Assembly (NCBI GenBank): GCA_000442125.1
Contig: KE546966.1
Coordinates: 334,969 to 398,968 of the forward strand
DNA from: Opeltia flavorubescens
Taxonomy: Eukaryota > Ascomycota > Lecanoromycetes > Teloschistales > Teloschistaceae
Reading direction: 5' to 3'
DNA: 64,000 nucleotides
Of this stretch, positions 9,515 through 20,966 are shown piece after piece; position 1 is the stretch's first letter; every line of letters begins with the position of its first letter. The translations under genes and the position numbers were made by a program. Under the pieces are notes generated by a model that was not told where the DNA came from, made no database searches, and saw nothing but the letters and a program-made list of their open reading frames with translations.

Positions 9515-12500
9515 TCAAGCTTCCATCTTACTCATTGAATGTTTTGCCCGTTCATTCATATGGACGGCCTGGGTCTGTAGAGATTGCGACATCTCATAAG
9601 TTATCGGCCATACAGCCGCCTTCTCCAGCATGTGTGCCGTAATGAGCAGAACCTTGCTGCCATACCCGAACTCGTCAATGCTGGAGAGGTTGTGCGTCGT
9701 TTGCAGCGCCGCCGTCGCACTCATACTGCTGCTGTCTGCCATTTTGATCTCCGCGCTCTTGATGATGTCGTTGATCTTCTCGAAGAGCTTGCAATCCTCT
9801 TCGTTCAATAACATCATCGCTTCTACCTGCGAGAAGTCGATCTCGTCCTTTCCCAGCATACCCAGATGTTCCCCCACCCGTTGCTGAACTGCAGCACACC
9901 ACTCAGCGAGTATTTGAGCACAATCGAAAGCACACAAAGCTGACTGCAGAGGTAGTTCTCGAGAAGTGAAGTCTGCAAATGTCACGCCAAGCTTATCAGA
10001 CATCGCTAATGAATTGGCGGCGAAAATGGCGGCTTTGCGGAGATGTTTTTCCCGCTTCGTTGATGGCCGAGTCGGAGGTTGGGAAACAGACTGGGCGATA
10101 TTCTTGACAGATTCATCAGGCTCTTGCTTGACGTTCGCATCTTTATTCTCAGAAGGACTCCGGTCAGAATCAGAAGTCGCATCAGGTTGACTGCCTCGAC
10201 AGGCGCTATCCGTCTCGGGGGAACTTTCTGCATGTTGAACTATTTCGTCACCACGCGCAAGTTCATTCGCCATACCTTCCCAGTCACGCTGGAAAAATGC
10301 TTCTTTCGATCGACCCAGATTAACAAATAGCCTAACGTAGGCCAAGTCCAGGAGTGGTATGCAGTCTGCCGAGAGCGATCCTACACCAAATGGATTGGGC
10401 CGCTCCAGGCTATGTTGAGGATTGCTTATCCAAGCAGCTTGCCATGCTCTCAAAGCTGGTTCGATATGGGCATACATCGCTTCTGTCTCCTGAGCAGTCC
10501 ACGGTCGTCCCATATGCCTCTGCCTTGTCTCCCAAATGTAGTTGTGTAACGCGTTGATCAGGATGAGACAGCCAAATGTACTTGGTCTGAGTTCATTTTC
10601 CGGGAGGTCCTCTGGCTTCATACTTGATCCGAACGATTGATTAAGCTGATAGAATTGCCGGCAAGGATAACGGTGGCTTGCAGTAAGGAGATAACTCAAA
10701 GCCGAAGCGAATGAGGTAGGGCTTTGCTCAGCAGCTCCAGAGCTCTTCACTGCTGCCCACGCTTCAGCCGTTTCAGCCGCCCAAAGTTCTTCATCGCACG
10801 GAAGATCCAACCGAATTTCCGAGTTCATCAGCGCCGGGGCATGGTTGTATGAAGTTACAAGGAGGCTCGACAGGATGAAGATAGCGTAAAGTGTTCGCTT
10901 GCGCTCTTCAGCAATCCTCCACCGCTGCCACTCGCTATAAATCTCTGGGCCATAATGCTGGCGGTGATCATATCGCTCTGAATGAATATTCTCGCCATTC
11001 ATCTGTGAGGTATTGATGGAAGGAGCTCCTCCCTGCAGCTTCTTCGATTCGGTCTGTGGAGACTTTCCAGAAGGCGGCCCTGCAAGCTGCGCAGATCTGG
11101 CCAGGCTGATCAATGCTGCGCAGTGGGTAGTTGCGATACCTGCGGCAGTCTTGTCTCCACAATTATGACCATAGATGACATTGAGGAGCATGGCCTGGAC
11201 AAGCCATAACGGTGTATTCGGCGCTGAGCTCTCATGACCACCTGGCTGCCCTCCGACGGTAGCGGCCATGTCCACTTTCCTCCTCTCCTCTAAGTAGAGT
11301 TGTATCATCTTTTTAGCCATTTCGAACAGATTTTTGCTTGCAACACCGTCATACTCATAGAAAGCACCAATTGCAGCCATTGCTAGAACCAGCGAACCTG
11401 CTCCCCCTGTAATGTCGGACCGACCATATGCGAAGTGACCACATGCAGGTTGTATGTTTTCTGTAAAGTCTGGCGAGTCAATTGACAGGGATGGAATATG
11501 CAAAAAGGGAAGATGAGGTTGAAAGTACTTGATGTAGGCGGCAATATAACGTTGAAGATCTTGTGTACTCGGCAAATGTATGCTGGTGCTACTCGACTGT
11601 TTGGTAAATGCTGGCGACAATGGGGAGCTCACTGAAGGCTGTGATGTCTTGAGATTGTTAAACCCAAAGACCGAAGGCTGGGAAAGACTCGCAAGAAGGG
11701 CTTGTCGAGTTGCGTCAGTAATTGAGTCGGTGGATACTGATGTTACGGAGCTCTGGCGGTTACTGCTGCTCACTGAGGCCGCGGAGTTGGTGGGTGTTTC
11801 CGCTTGAGTTGTAAACGGAGGTATGAATTGGCTTTCCATACCTTGCAAGGGGGCAATAGGATTCAAGGAGCTAAGAGGGGGTGGAGACGAGAAGAATTGA
11901 CCCTCATTACTGAATTGAGGGCGAATAGATTTTGGTGAAGATAGATCTGGTGGATAGAATTCAGTCATGGCAGAGTCGTTGTATTCCATAGAGTATCCAG
12001 GCGCCAACGGTGCCTGAGCCATCGCAGGTGTATGCCATAAGCTTGTTGTTTGCATGGGATTATTTGCGCTGTCAAGCATCAATTCGCTTAGACCATCCTG
12101 ACTGCCAGTGCTCATTGCCGAAGGTGAAGATCCATCAATAGCATGCTCATTGGTATCGTTGAAAGACATCTGATTTTCGAAACCACTCATCCAACTAAAG
12201 TTGTTGTCGTCTTCCATGCCCGTATGACCCTGTGACATTCCCGGGAAATGTTGATTGTATGGAGAGCCGGTTGGATCATACGATAAGGATTGTGGGGAAT
12301 TAGAAAAATGTAGTTGGGCTGGATTAACGGTGTTTCCTTGACCGTACCAAAGGCTCTCCATATTCATGTCTCCTGCAAAACCGGCATAAGGCGGTGCGGT
12401 GCGCATACTAGCGCCAACATCAACATTAAATTGGCTCGTGTCTAATTTGGGTAATACATGTGGAAGGCCGTGGTGCCCGGCTGCTGTTGACATTCCACGG

Positions 12501-13166
12501 AAATGGTAGCCACTAACCCCTGGAAGATTGCCCAGTGTAGAATGCTGAGTATGGCCGAGGTTTAATTCCATTCCAGCATGATGAGCAGCGCTCGAATTGA
12601 CAGCTGCGAGCATACCCAGGGTTGAGTTGTCTACATGACTTATCGTGTTCGCTCGTGGGCGCATAGATGATGTACTGGTAGGATTGGACGTGGACGACTT
12701 GCGAACCCTTACAGAACCGCTTGCCGCTGTACTACTTGCGCTCTCTCTTCGTGCTTTCTGCCTAGATGTTGGCATCGTTGTCATATGAAGTTTCTGTTGG
12801 TGGCGGAGAAGTAAGTCTCTCCGCGCAAAACATCGTGAGCACTCTGGGCATTCAAAAGGCTTTTCCTTTGTATGAGATCGTTCGTGTCTTTTTAAGTGCT
12901 CGAGGCGAGCGAAGGAACGGGTGCAAGTAGCACAGACATGCGGTCGAGGCTTGTCCGTTTTTGGTGGTGGGATATTAGGAGCTCCATTCTGAGCGCTATT
13001 CAGCGATTTTGCGTGAGGCCGACCTAATAGTCGTATCAGCCAGACATCCTATCCTCCTTTCTGATATCACACGGCTTGGTCGAAAAGACACAGGCGACAT
13101 ACCTGCGCCATTGGAAACGGTTGAGCTCGCGACAGTCCCTGCTGTCGGATTTGTAGAAGACGTCAT
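9515..13166 (-). CDS. Adr1-type C2H2 zinc-finger transcription factor with fungal-specific TF domain
   Basis: Two exons: 13166-13103 and 13023-9515, with a 79-bp intron (GTATGT..TTAG). They give 1190 residues. A single-frame call starting at 12784 would lose the DNA-binding domain. The fingers are C52-C55-H68-H72 and C80-C83-H96-H101. Their contact helices (ARLEHLKRH and ARRDLLLRH) closely match yeast Adr1. A Ser/Gln-rich middle (about 110-500) follows. From about 510 there is a helical region of the fungal transcription-factor middle-homology type (PF04082-like), including the opening motif [15 protein letters not shown]. Adr1 relatives control alternative carbon use, peroxisomes and stress. 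The target genes here are unknown. The upstream region is unusually long (3.5 kb). Confidence 0.88.
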
Positions 13167-16100
13167 AGCAACTTCGTGACCGGTCGTCTTACGGAGCCCA
13201 ACCGCTCGTCAACGAGTTCTTGGTGGCTAGTCTCAAAAACTCCCTTCTCTTCTTCTGATAGAACCGAGAATTTGAGTTATAGGCTTGCGTAATGGGAGTG
13301 ATGCTTTCTACGCCCTTTTGATCGTCTTCAACCACCTCTTGAAGGATAATCTTTCGCCTTCGACCTGTACTACGAATGACAGCTGTCGAGAGCCGTCACG
13401 ACCGAATTGGGTTCCAGCCTCTTTCACTTGTTTGTGGACGGTAGGCGGATGGCGAATAATGAAATGTGAATTTACGGGTGAGCTGGAACAAGATCAATAA
13501 TCTGCAATTGACCTTATACGATAAGAGAAGTATAACCAAGACCAATTGCTTACAATAAGTTGAGACCCAAGGCGGGTAAAGGATATGCAGTATGCAGCCA
13601 GCCGACGAGTGAGTTTGGGAGTGAATCGCAAGGCAGTCACAGATCGACACAGGAGGGAGGACAAGCTCAGAGGGCGGAATCCTTTGCCATTCAGCGGTTA
13701 TTCGGATTTGCCTAGTGTTCAATGGAGGCTGTCGTTATAGAGAGGACTGGAAGCTGGACTCAGTGCAGGACTCGGCGCAGCCGCGCTTGTTTAACGTACA
13801 GGATCGATGCCGGGGAACTCAATTGCGCCTTTGACGACACAAATCCGCGAGCGAAAAGTACCTAGATAAGTATTTCGCCGTCTGGGATACTTCAGATGGC
13901 GGCCGCGATTGTGAAACACCGTTGCTCGAATAGAGAAGCCACTCCGAAGCCAAGGCAATACTTGAGGTAAAGAGTTTGAGCCATTCAACGGTCTCTCGAT
14001 TGATTCATTCAGGGAATATTCACGGTAATGCTTGCGACGAGTATGTTATGACAAGTTGTACAGTGAATTCTGCGAAGCATCCACGACCTGCTGACGAAGC
14101 TTGCAAATAGTGTGAAGAAGGTCAATTGGCCGGCAGTGTGGATTCGACGTCACCGAGAAGGTGGTCCTGCCGCAAAGAATTGATTGGTTCGAGGGTACAA
14201 CAGCCGATTCTGACTACGACGAACAAGCATTGGCGGAAGTGGATTGGTTCAGGCTGTGACAGTGGGTGTTCTGTGCTGCCCAGGGTATGGTTCCTGGGTC
14301 CCAACGCTGTCCTGGTTCGGTAGAAGATACAGAGAGAGCATGTAGATGTCCACCTTCAGTCTGCCATTATCGTTCTGTAGTGGCGGTCATAGTACATGGG
14401 AACTGCGGACCAGACATCCACAGAGCCCGCATTGCAGAATGAAGGATCGTCTTAGACCAGCATGGGTGATCCTGAGCATCGCTTGCAGTTGACTAGACTG
14501 TTAAGCTCCAAGATCAGCTTTTCGGTGATCTGAGGTTCCATGGCGGCATGGTCTCCTGCGTCGTGTGGCGGGCCTAGGACCAGGTTCGGGCAAAAGCAGC
14601 GGCACAGCCTAAGTGTATTTACTTCATACGCACGGGACCTGCAAAGAACCCTTGCTACCCAGTGTGCACAGCATCAGCGATGCCATTCGATCCGAAGGTC
14701 ACCTGATAGATGGTGAAGCTGCTATGTTGCTTAGGCTAAGGAAGGTTATCAGCGGGCTGCTGGTGAAATAGCGACTGCGTAGATCCGATGCAAGAGTTCT
14801 AACGATCTTCCCGCACGCCATGCGTAAGCATAAGCTTACCATGACTGTGGCAAACGGATTCCAGTCCCCATTGTACGGAGTGTCTTCAATTTGCCGAGCC
14901 CACTAAAATGTGATAGAGTGGTGGCAACTCAGGACTGGCGGTTAACACGGACCCAATTCGGAGCCTCTGACGGTCAGAGAAAAGAAGTAGAAGTAGTTCG
15001 GCGAAAGGTGGCTAGGCAGAGCAGTAGCAGCTTCGGCAAAACAACAACCGGGAACGAATACAACATGGTCCCCCAAAGCGTCGTTGTACGTCTCATCTAC
15101 GCTTTCAGCAATATATTGTTGCACGTGCATAAGAACCAGGGAAGTCCGTGCCGATCAAACGTCGAATTAAGTCCTCCTACAGTCCTACCAATGTCTTTGG
15201 TGCATAGTAGTGTATCTCGATCTTCTGCTGATGACGGAATAAGGCAATTGATTATTATCGAAAGTCACAAAACTGAAAGCATCTGCTGATTGTGCTTGGT
15301 CTCGCCGCTGGAATATTATTTTGGCTGTGTTCGAGACCCACTGCCTAATGATCGCAACTGGATCTAACTGCTTCTGTCCCAAAATCCGGGGGTTAGTCAA
15401 TGCTACCATTTGCGGCTTTCCGGGTTGGCAACGACTATTCATGTCTCGCACATACAGCCGCCCGGGCCCGTTGAGGACCAAGGATATGGCTGCAATAGCT
15501 CTCGCTTGCAGTGCAGCAAAGATCATCCACTCCGAAGAACCAACTAGAAATGAAGTATAACGCCGACTGGACATGTACGAATGCTGATGCCATGCAATTG
15601 CAAATTTCTCAAGGCGTCTCTTCGGAGCTCCATGAGACCAATGTGCATACTATTATGCATCTTCTGTGGTCCCAGCGAGGCCATAGATCATGGCCGCAAG
15701 GAGACGAGGACGCAAGAAACTAAATCCTTAGGACATGGCCGCCCAGTCAAACACTAATTAAGATCCCGATCTAAAATATTAAATTCTCCGTGACCGTCTT
15801 GGCCGCAAGTCATGGTCAAGGCCCGGATAGCCACTGGATGGTCTTCTCGTTCGAAGTTTTGGACGATGCTTACGAGATTATTACTGCGTCTAAAACGCTA
15901 AGCTAATGTTGTGAGACTTCAAAGCCTACAGGATCTTGAAAGTTAGAAGCGCCGGGACTTTCATCGGGATCCGTAAGCCAGTGATGAACGGTTCAGCAGC
16001 AATTCTGGAGGCTTAGGAGCTTCCCCCGAGTCTTTGCCTGCCAGTCAATAGTCTTGGGCAACTACAAAATTATAGAGGGTTTGAATGTTCCAGACTAGAA

Positions 16101-16689
16101 AATCCGAACACTCAGGATACAACAATAAAATTACTTATTCCCAATACAACCGTGCAGCTACTTGCATTTATGCTTGCAACCACACCTTTTCACCTTCCAT
16201 ACAACGCGCACTGCTCCCTGACTACATCGGGCAAAGATCTGGCGTTGATTGCCAAAGCGGCGAGACTTTTCTGACTGCACCCACGCAGCTCGCATGCTTC
16301 TTCTGCAATGCGTCGTTTCTCTCGGTCAGCCCACTTTGCCCCACCATAGTTTCTTGCCCCACTATGCCCCACCATCCCACCTTCGAAGCCGTTTCGTATG
16401 CATGGCGATAACGATATAGCCGACATGGGGAAGTGCCGTTTGCTAATATGACGTCCAATTTTCGGGGAAACCATGGAATTTTATAGGTTGGATTCAATAA
16501 AATAATGGGGAATGACAAGAGTAAAGAATACCCAAAAAAAGGAAAGTGAAAGGCAAGAGCCACAACATGTCCATGGCATGCTGGAACCAAATTGATATCT
16601 TGGACTTCAATCCATGGAAAAACCATTGCACGCACAGCTGCACTGATACCATTACAGTAGCAAAACTCAAACCCCTATGCCACAAACCT
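13167..16689. other. Long gene-free region upstream of the Adr1-like gene
   Basis: About 3.5 kb without a supported gene. Open frames are at most about 130 codons, overlap on both strands (for example 14891-15289 + and 15185-15574 -) and match no family I know. No repeat or transposon ends were seen. It probably holds promoter and 5'UTR of the Adr1-like gene, perhaps with a non-coding RNA. The part near 16680 may belong to the next gene's 3' end. Confidence 0.5.
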
Positions 16690-17151
16690 TCAAGCTGCCG
16701 CAGCCGCAGGCGCCGCAACATCTCCTCGGACTTCTCCATCCCCGCCAGCTGTGCCCTCAGCTTCTCCTTGCCCATCTCCCCTCGGGTCTGCTCCCTCTCT
16801 TCCCCCACCTCCCCCTTCCTCATCCCGCCCTGCGGCTCCGCCCTCTCCGCCCTCCCTGCCCTGTCCACCACCATCCTCCACCCCCTCCTCCTCCTTCCCC
16901 TCCTTCTTCGCCTTCCCCTTCCCCTCCCCTCCCCCTTTCCTCTTCCTCCTCTTAAACCTCCACCCCACCCCCCTCCAAACCTCCCTCCAGAAATTACTCC
17001 CATCCATATCCCACCCCTGCCTCTGCTTCCACTCCCAATCTCTCTGTTTCCATTCCTTGAGTTTCCCCTTCGTGGGCGGCGGACCCATGCCGCCGGCTAG
17101 GAACCAGAGGAGGGAGGAGGGGCGTTCGTCGTCGGCGAGGGGGCGGGGCAT
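16690..17151 (-). CDS. Hypothetical Lys/Glu/Gly-rich protein; gene model uncertain
   Basis: The ATG at 17151 has good context and starts a frame of 153 codons. The first 70 residues look like real protein: a hydrophobic SSLLWFLAGG segment, then a Trp/Lys-rich basic stretch. After about residue 75 the frame becomes Gly/Glu repeats. Meanwhile a second - strand frame (down to 16494) shows an amphipathic, coiled-coil-like stretch (KLRAQLAGMEKSEEMLRRL). An intron or a small indel in the purine-rich tract may join the two, so the true C-terminus is not settled. I do not recognise the family. It could also be a chance frame in a strongly strand-biased GA/CT tract. Confidence 0.35.
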   Translation of the reverse strand: MPRPLADDERPSSLLWFLAGGMGPPPTKGKLKEWKQRDWEWKQRQGWDMDGSNFWREVWRGVGWRFKRRKRKGGGEGKGKAKKEGKEEEGVEDGGGQGREGGEGGAAGRDEEGGGGGREGADPRGDGQGEAEGTAGGDGEVRGDVAAPAAAAA

Positions 17152-17850
17152 GCTTTAGGTTTGGGGGTGAGAATAAGGGCAGGTGAGGGTTGGAAGTTGG
17201 AGTTGGGGGGGTGTTCGGTCTTGTTGCGTGGTATTTGAGTCGGGGATCTCTTTGCTACTCCCCTCACTATATGCTGGATCTGCGTTCCCTCCCCGACAAT
17301 TGCTTTCCGAGGAAAACGAAGAGATGGAATCGGTGTGTAGGCGCGAGTCCAGAGCTCGGGGTTGTCCGTTGTGGGCGAAGGTTGGGGCGGGGAAGGAGGT
17401 GTATGTGCTTTCACTTTGGGTGGTGGAGGAGATGGGGAAGATGGGGGAAGCGGGAGGGGGAGACAACGAGCGTCTTTGGGGTTTGCGAGGGTGAGGGAAA
17501 CAGCAGAGGGAGATGATGTGCTGGATTGTGCTTTTGGGGAGCGTGGGGACAGGAGGAGCGGGGTGGACGTCGACGAGTGCGGTGGGATCGTGTTTAGGAG
17601 TTGTAGTTGGTGGAGTGGGGTGTTGCTGGCGTCGTCGTCTTCGCTGGTAAGTGCTCTTGATAGTTTCGCTATGTGTCGGCATAAGTGTTCCTTGTTGCTG
17701 TGGGAGCAAGTAGAAAATCAGGTTCAAACGTAAGAAGAATGTGTCTGTTGAATGAACAAGCACTTGTGCAGTCAATAGCAAGATACGGGTTGCAATCACG
17801 CAGTTGTTGCATTTATGCGTCATCATTTCTTTTGTTGCGTACAAACGTAT
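17152..17850. other. Spacer between hypothetical gene and rrb1 3' end
   Basis: A - strand frame without an ATG at its 5' end stays open across 17844-17155 and stops two codons before the ATG at 17151. It is rich in Pro, Ser, Thr and Arg and is probably 5'UTR. No other gene is seen. Confidence 0.4.
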
Positions 17851-19474
17851 CTATACGCTGATGGTTTTGAAGATCCTATCAATGACATATCAGCATTGAG
17901 TGAAGCATAAGCATGATGACCAAGACTCACCCAAATCCACCACCACCTGTAGCCATTACACAACCCGGTATCTGAGGATGCCAGTGGCATTCTTTGACCA
18001 TCTCCATGTAATGCACAAAGAGCAGCTGTGGCGGCACACCTTGCACGCCAGCCGTATCCCGACTTTCTTCATCATCTAATTCCACAGCCAGATCCCACAG
18101 AGTCAACGTATTATCACCAGCAGCCACAGCCATGATACTGTCATCGGTAGGATGCCATTCGATACTTGTGATCTGCTCTTTATGGAAATTGAATGAGGCT
18201 ACTGCTTTAGGTTCCGATGCTGATGCATTGTTATCTGTACCTGACTTCCACTGTCGGAGATCCCAGACAGCCCATTGCCCGTCATCGGCTCCGCTCGCCA
18301 GTAGATGGGTAGTTTGACGGGACCAGGAGATGACGTTGACATCTGTTTGGCTGACTCTGACGCTGACGGCAGGTTTGTGTGATTTTGAACGTACGTCCCA
18401 CACCTTGACCGTGCCATCACTGCTTGCTGACGCGAAGACATTGCGCTCGTTCGGTGACCATTGTATGTCTTCGACACTACTCTGATGACCCGTGAAGGGC
18501 CTGTTATCTGGGGTCCACTTGCCGCCTTCTGAACCAACAGTGACGAAGATCTTTCCGTCATTGTCTCCGGTCAAAAGCTTCCCTTGGGGCACAAGAGGCG
18601 ACCAGTCCATTGCATAGCCTTCAGCCCTATGCATTTTCAGCGTTGTGAGAGGTTTGGACTGTTGAGGAGTGATTGTCGTCCCAGGGGTATCGAAGGAGCT
18701 TAGATGTGGGGTGACGTCGTGGATGAGGATGTCTGAATTCTCGAGCGTTGTAGCAGTCAGTGTTATCGGCGGTTTGGCAGAGTTTTGTGGCGGGTATTGA
18801 TAGGCCCTGATGCGATTGGTCGTCGCTGGCAGAGGTATTGATTTTGTTTCCAGTATTGGTTCTGCGCTCTCATCTCCGTCATCATCGTCATCATCAGAAT
18901 CGTCCTCATCTTTTCCCCTATCCATTCTGCTCAGGCCGCTCAACTTCATGATCATCAACTCGTTTTGGTTAGCTTTTCTACTTTCTGCTTGCGTCCCTGC
19001 AACAGCGTACACCGTAGCTGGGTAGGCTTTTCGATTGTCGCCCAATTGGTCATGAACAATGTCAAAAGACAAGCAGGGCCAAGTCGTGCTTAAATTGTGA
19101 AGCAATTCATATGTGGATGTGTCTGGAGATAACGACTCGCCCGCTGCGAGCTTGTCACGGCCGGGTATGAAGGTTTTCTGATCCACTTCCATTGCATCTG
19201 TGGACTGTCAGCAATAGCACAATAACCATCAGCATCAAAATTCGCACAATATCTCCAATGTTGTCCACATACCCCGCTTCTCTTCTAATTCTCGCTCCTC
19301 ATCTGGTCTCCCATCCACACCAGCTTCGAGAATTTCATCCTCGCTTTCGAATTCGTCCTCGAATTCATCTTCAAATTGCCCAGCTTCATTGGAATCCTGG
19401 GTTGGTATTGGTCTTTGGCCGGCTTTGAGCGCATTGTTTTCACCGGTGAGTTCTTCTGCAGGCCGTTTCGCCAT
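17851..19474 (-). CDS. rrb1: Ribosome assembly WD40 protein Rrb1 (GRWD1 family)
   Basis: Three exons: 19474-19273, 19197-17931 and 17875-17851 (introns of 75 and 55 bp) give 497 residues. The N-terminus is acidic. It is followed by the histone-chaperone-type segment around YELLHNLSTTWPCLSFD, an acidic Asp/Glu run, and WD40 repeats with clear units such as VKVWDVRSK and WAVWDLRQW. The last exon supplies only IFKTISV and the stop, matching the conserved family ending. Rrb1 is a nucleolar chaperone for ribosomal protein L3 (uL3) and is needed for 60S subunit assembly. The start at 19474 gives the expected MAKRPAEE-type N-terminus. It shares a 433-bp divergent promoter with spg1. Confidence 0.93.
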
Positions 19475-19907
19475 TCTAGTGGCACTGAATAAGTAAAGGC
19501 AAGATCTTGCCGTGTGAGGAGTTCTGTGCGGAGGCAGTGAGTTTAACGGAGAGTATTTTCTCCGATGTTGCGGAGGCGCTAGACGGGATTGGCTGCCCCA
19601 CAGAGGTGACCAATGACGCGGAACCTCGACTCCTGAAGCGAGGAAATGTTGTAAACTCGGGACGCGAAGAAAAAGTTACTGATGCATTGCAAATCAACAT
19701 AACGACCTGCCGAGCTTATGAAGCCATTGAATTGGGTTGTCTTGATATGTTGAAAAGACGTGTATGATCAATCACTATAAGGAAGAAGGCCTTGGCCGCT
19801 GTCAACACTTTACATTTTGCACTGATAACAGTGAAATCAACAAGACCTCCTTACCAAGAGGCTAATAAGACATAGCTGCTCCATGAGCATACCTCGTTTC
19901 TGTCATC
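19475..19907. promoter_or_regulatory. Shared divergent promoter region rrb1 / spg1
   Basis: 433 bp between the two start codons, with both genes pointing outward. It must contain both promoters and 5'UTRs. A short open frame at 19507-19767 has no recognisable content. No specific binding site is claimed. Confidence 0.6.
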
Positions 19908-20966
19908 ATGGATGCCCAATATCGATACGAGTCGACGGACGAAGCAATGGCAGGTGTCGATGACAACATGAGCACCACTCCCACTGGCGGCTACAGCACC
20001 GGTTATCCAATTCAATCTCCAGACTATCCGAACAAAGACGCACAATATTCACCAAATCCAGAATCCGATCCAAATTCCCGGAATGGATCACATACCTACC
20101 AACAACAGCAACCAATGCAACCCTATTCGCGGCCATCCTCAGGTCTCTCGGCTTCAGGTGATCGATACGGTCATTCGCAACCGTACCAAGATCAACCACC
20201 CAGAAGCTCGAACCAAGCAGGCAACAGTCAGACTCAGAGCAGTGTTGTCATCAAAGTTGGCATGGTAGGAGATGCGCAGATTGGGAAGACCAGTCTCATG
20301 GTAAAATATGTCGAGGGTAGCTGGGATGAGGATTATATTCAGACGTTGGGTATGGAGACTTTAATATGCTGGTGCTCAATCAGAGGCTAATGAAGCAGGT
20401 GTCAATTTCATGGAAAAAACAATCTCTATCCGAAACACGGAAATTACATTCTCCATTTGGGATCTTGGTGGACAACGGGAATTTGTCAACATGCTCCCTC
20501 TAGTCTGCAATGATGCTGTCGCCATCCTCTTCATGTTCGATCTCACAAGGAAAAGCACCCTCAACTCAATCAAAGAATGGTACAGACAGGGTCGAGGCTT
20601 CAACAAGACTGCGATCCCCTTCTTAATTGGGACTAAATACGATCATTTTGTCAACTTTCCAGCGCAAGATCAGGAAGAGATATCGAATCAAGTAAGTACA
20701 GTTTCCCAGTCTTGACAAATGTCAAACCAACTCGATTAGGCTCGCCGGTTCGCGAAAGCAATGCGTGCCAGTCTCATCTTCAGCAGTACAAGCCACAGCA
20801 TCAATGTCCAGAAGGTAATTCTGTCTCATGGGACTTTCGTCATCAATTGCTTAGTGTCTCCTAGATCTTCAAGATTGTATTATCAAAGGCCTTTGATCTC
20901 AAATGCACCATCCCAGAGATAGAAAATACAGGGGAACCCTTACTCATCTACCAATCGGTGGCTTGA
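19908..20966 (+). CDS. spg1: Septum-promoting GTPase Spg1/Tem1
   Basis: Four exons: 19908-20349, 20399-20691, 20740-20814 and 20865-20966 (introns of 49, 48 and 50 bp) give 303 residues. The first 110 residues are Gln/Ser/Pro-rich and disordered. The Ras-like domain follows: P-loop GDAQIGKT (121-128), WDLGGQREF (168-176) and TKYD (226-229) in place of the usual NKxD. WDLGGQ and TKYD are hallmarks of the Spg1/Tem1 branch. This GTPase sits at the spindle pole body and starts the septation initiation network. There is no C-terminal CAAX box, as expected for this branch. The long N-terminal extension is common in filamentous ascomycetes. Confidence 0.94.

Noticed and set aside
14175-14205. GGTTCGA sequence resembling a tRNA B box (also near 20998)
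   Set aside because: Neither has the remaining B-box bases, a matching A box at the right distance, or a cloverleaf fold.
14891-15574. Overlapping + and - strand frames of about 130 codons
   Set aside because: Neither shows family motifs or consistent splice signals. They are treated as chance frames in upstream DNA.
16677-17158. + strand proline-rich frames
   Set aside because: They are products of a CT-rich tract. The opposite strand has the better, though still weak, coding signal.
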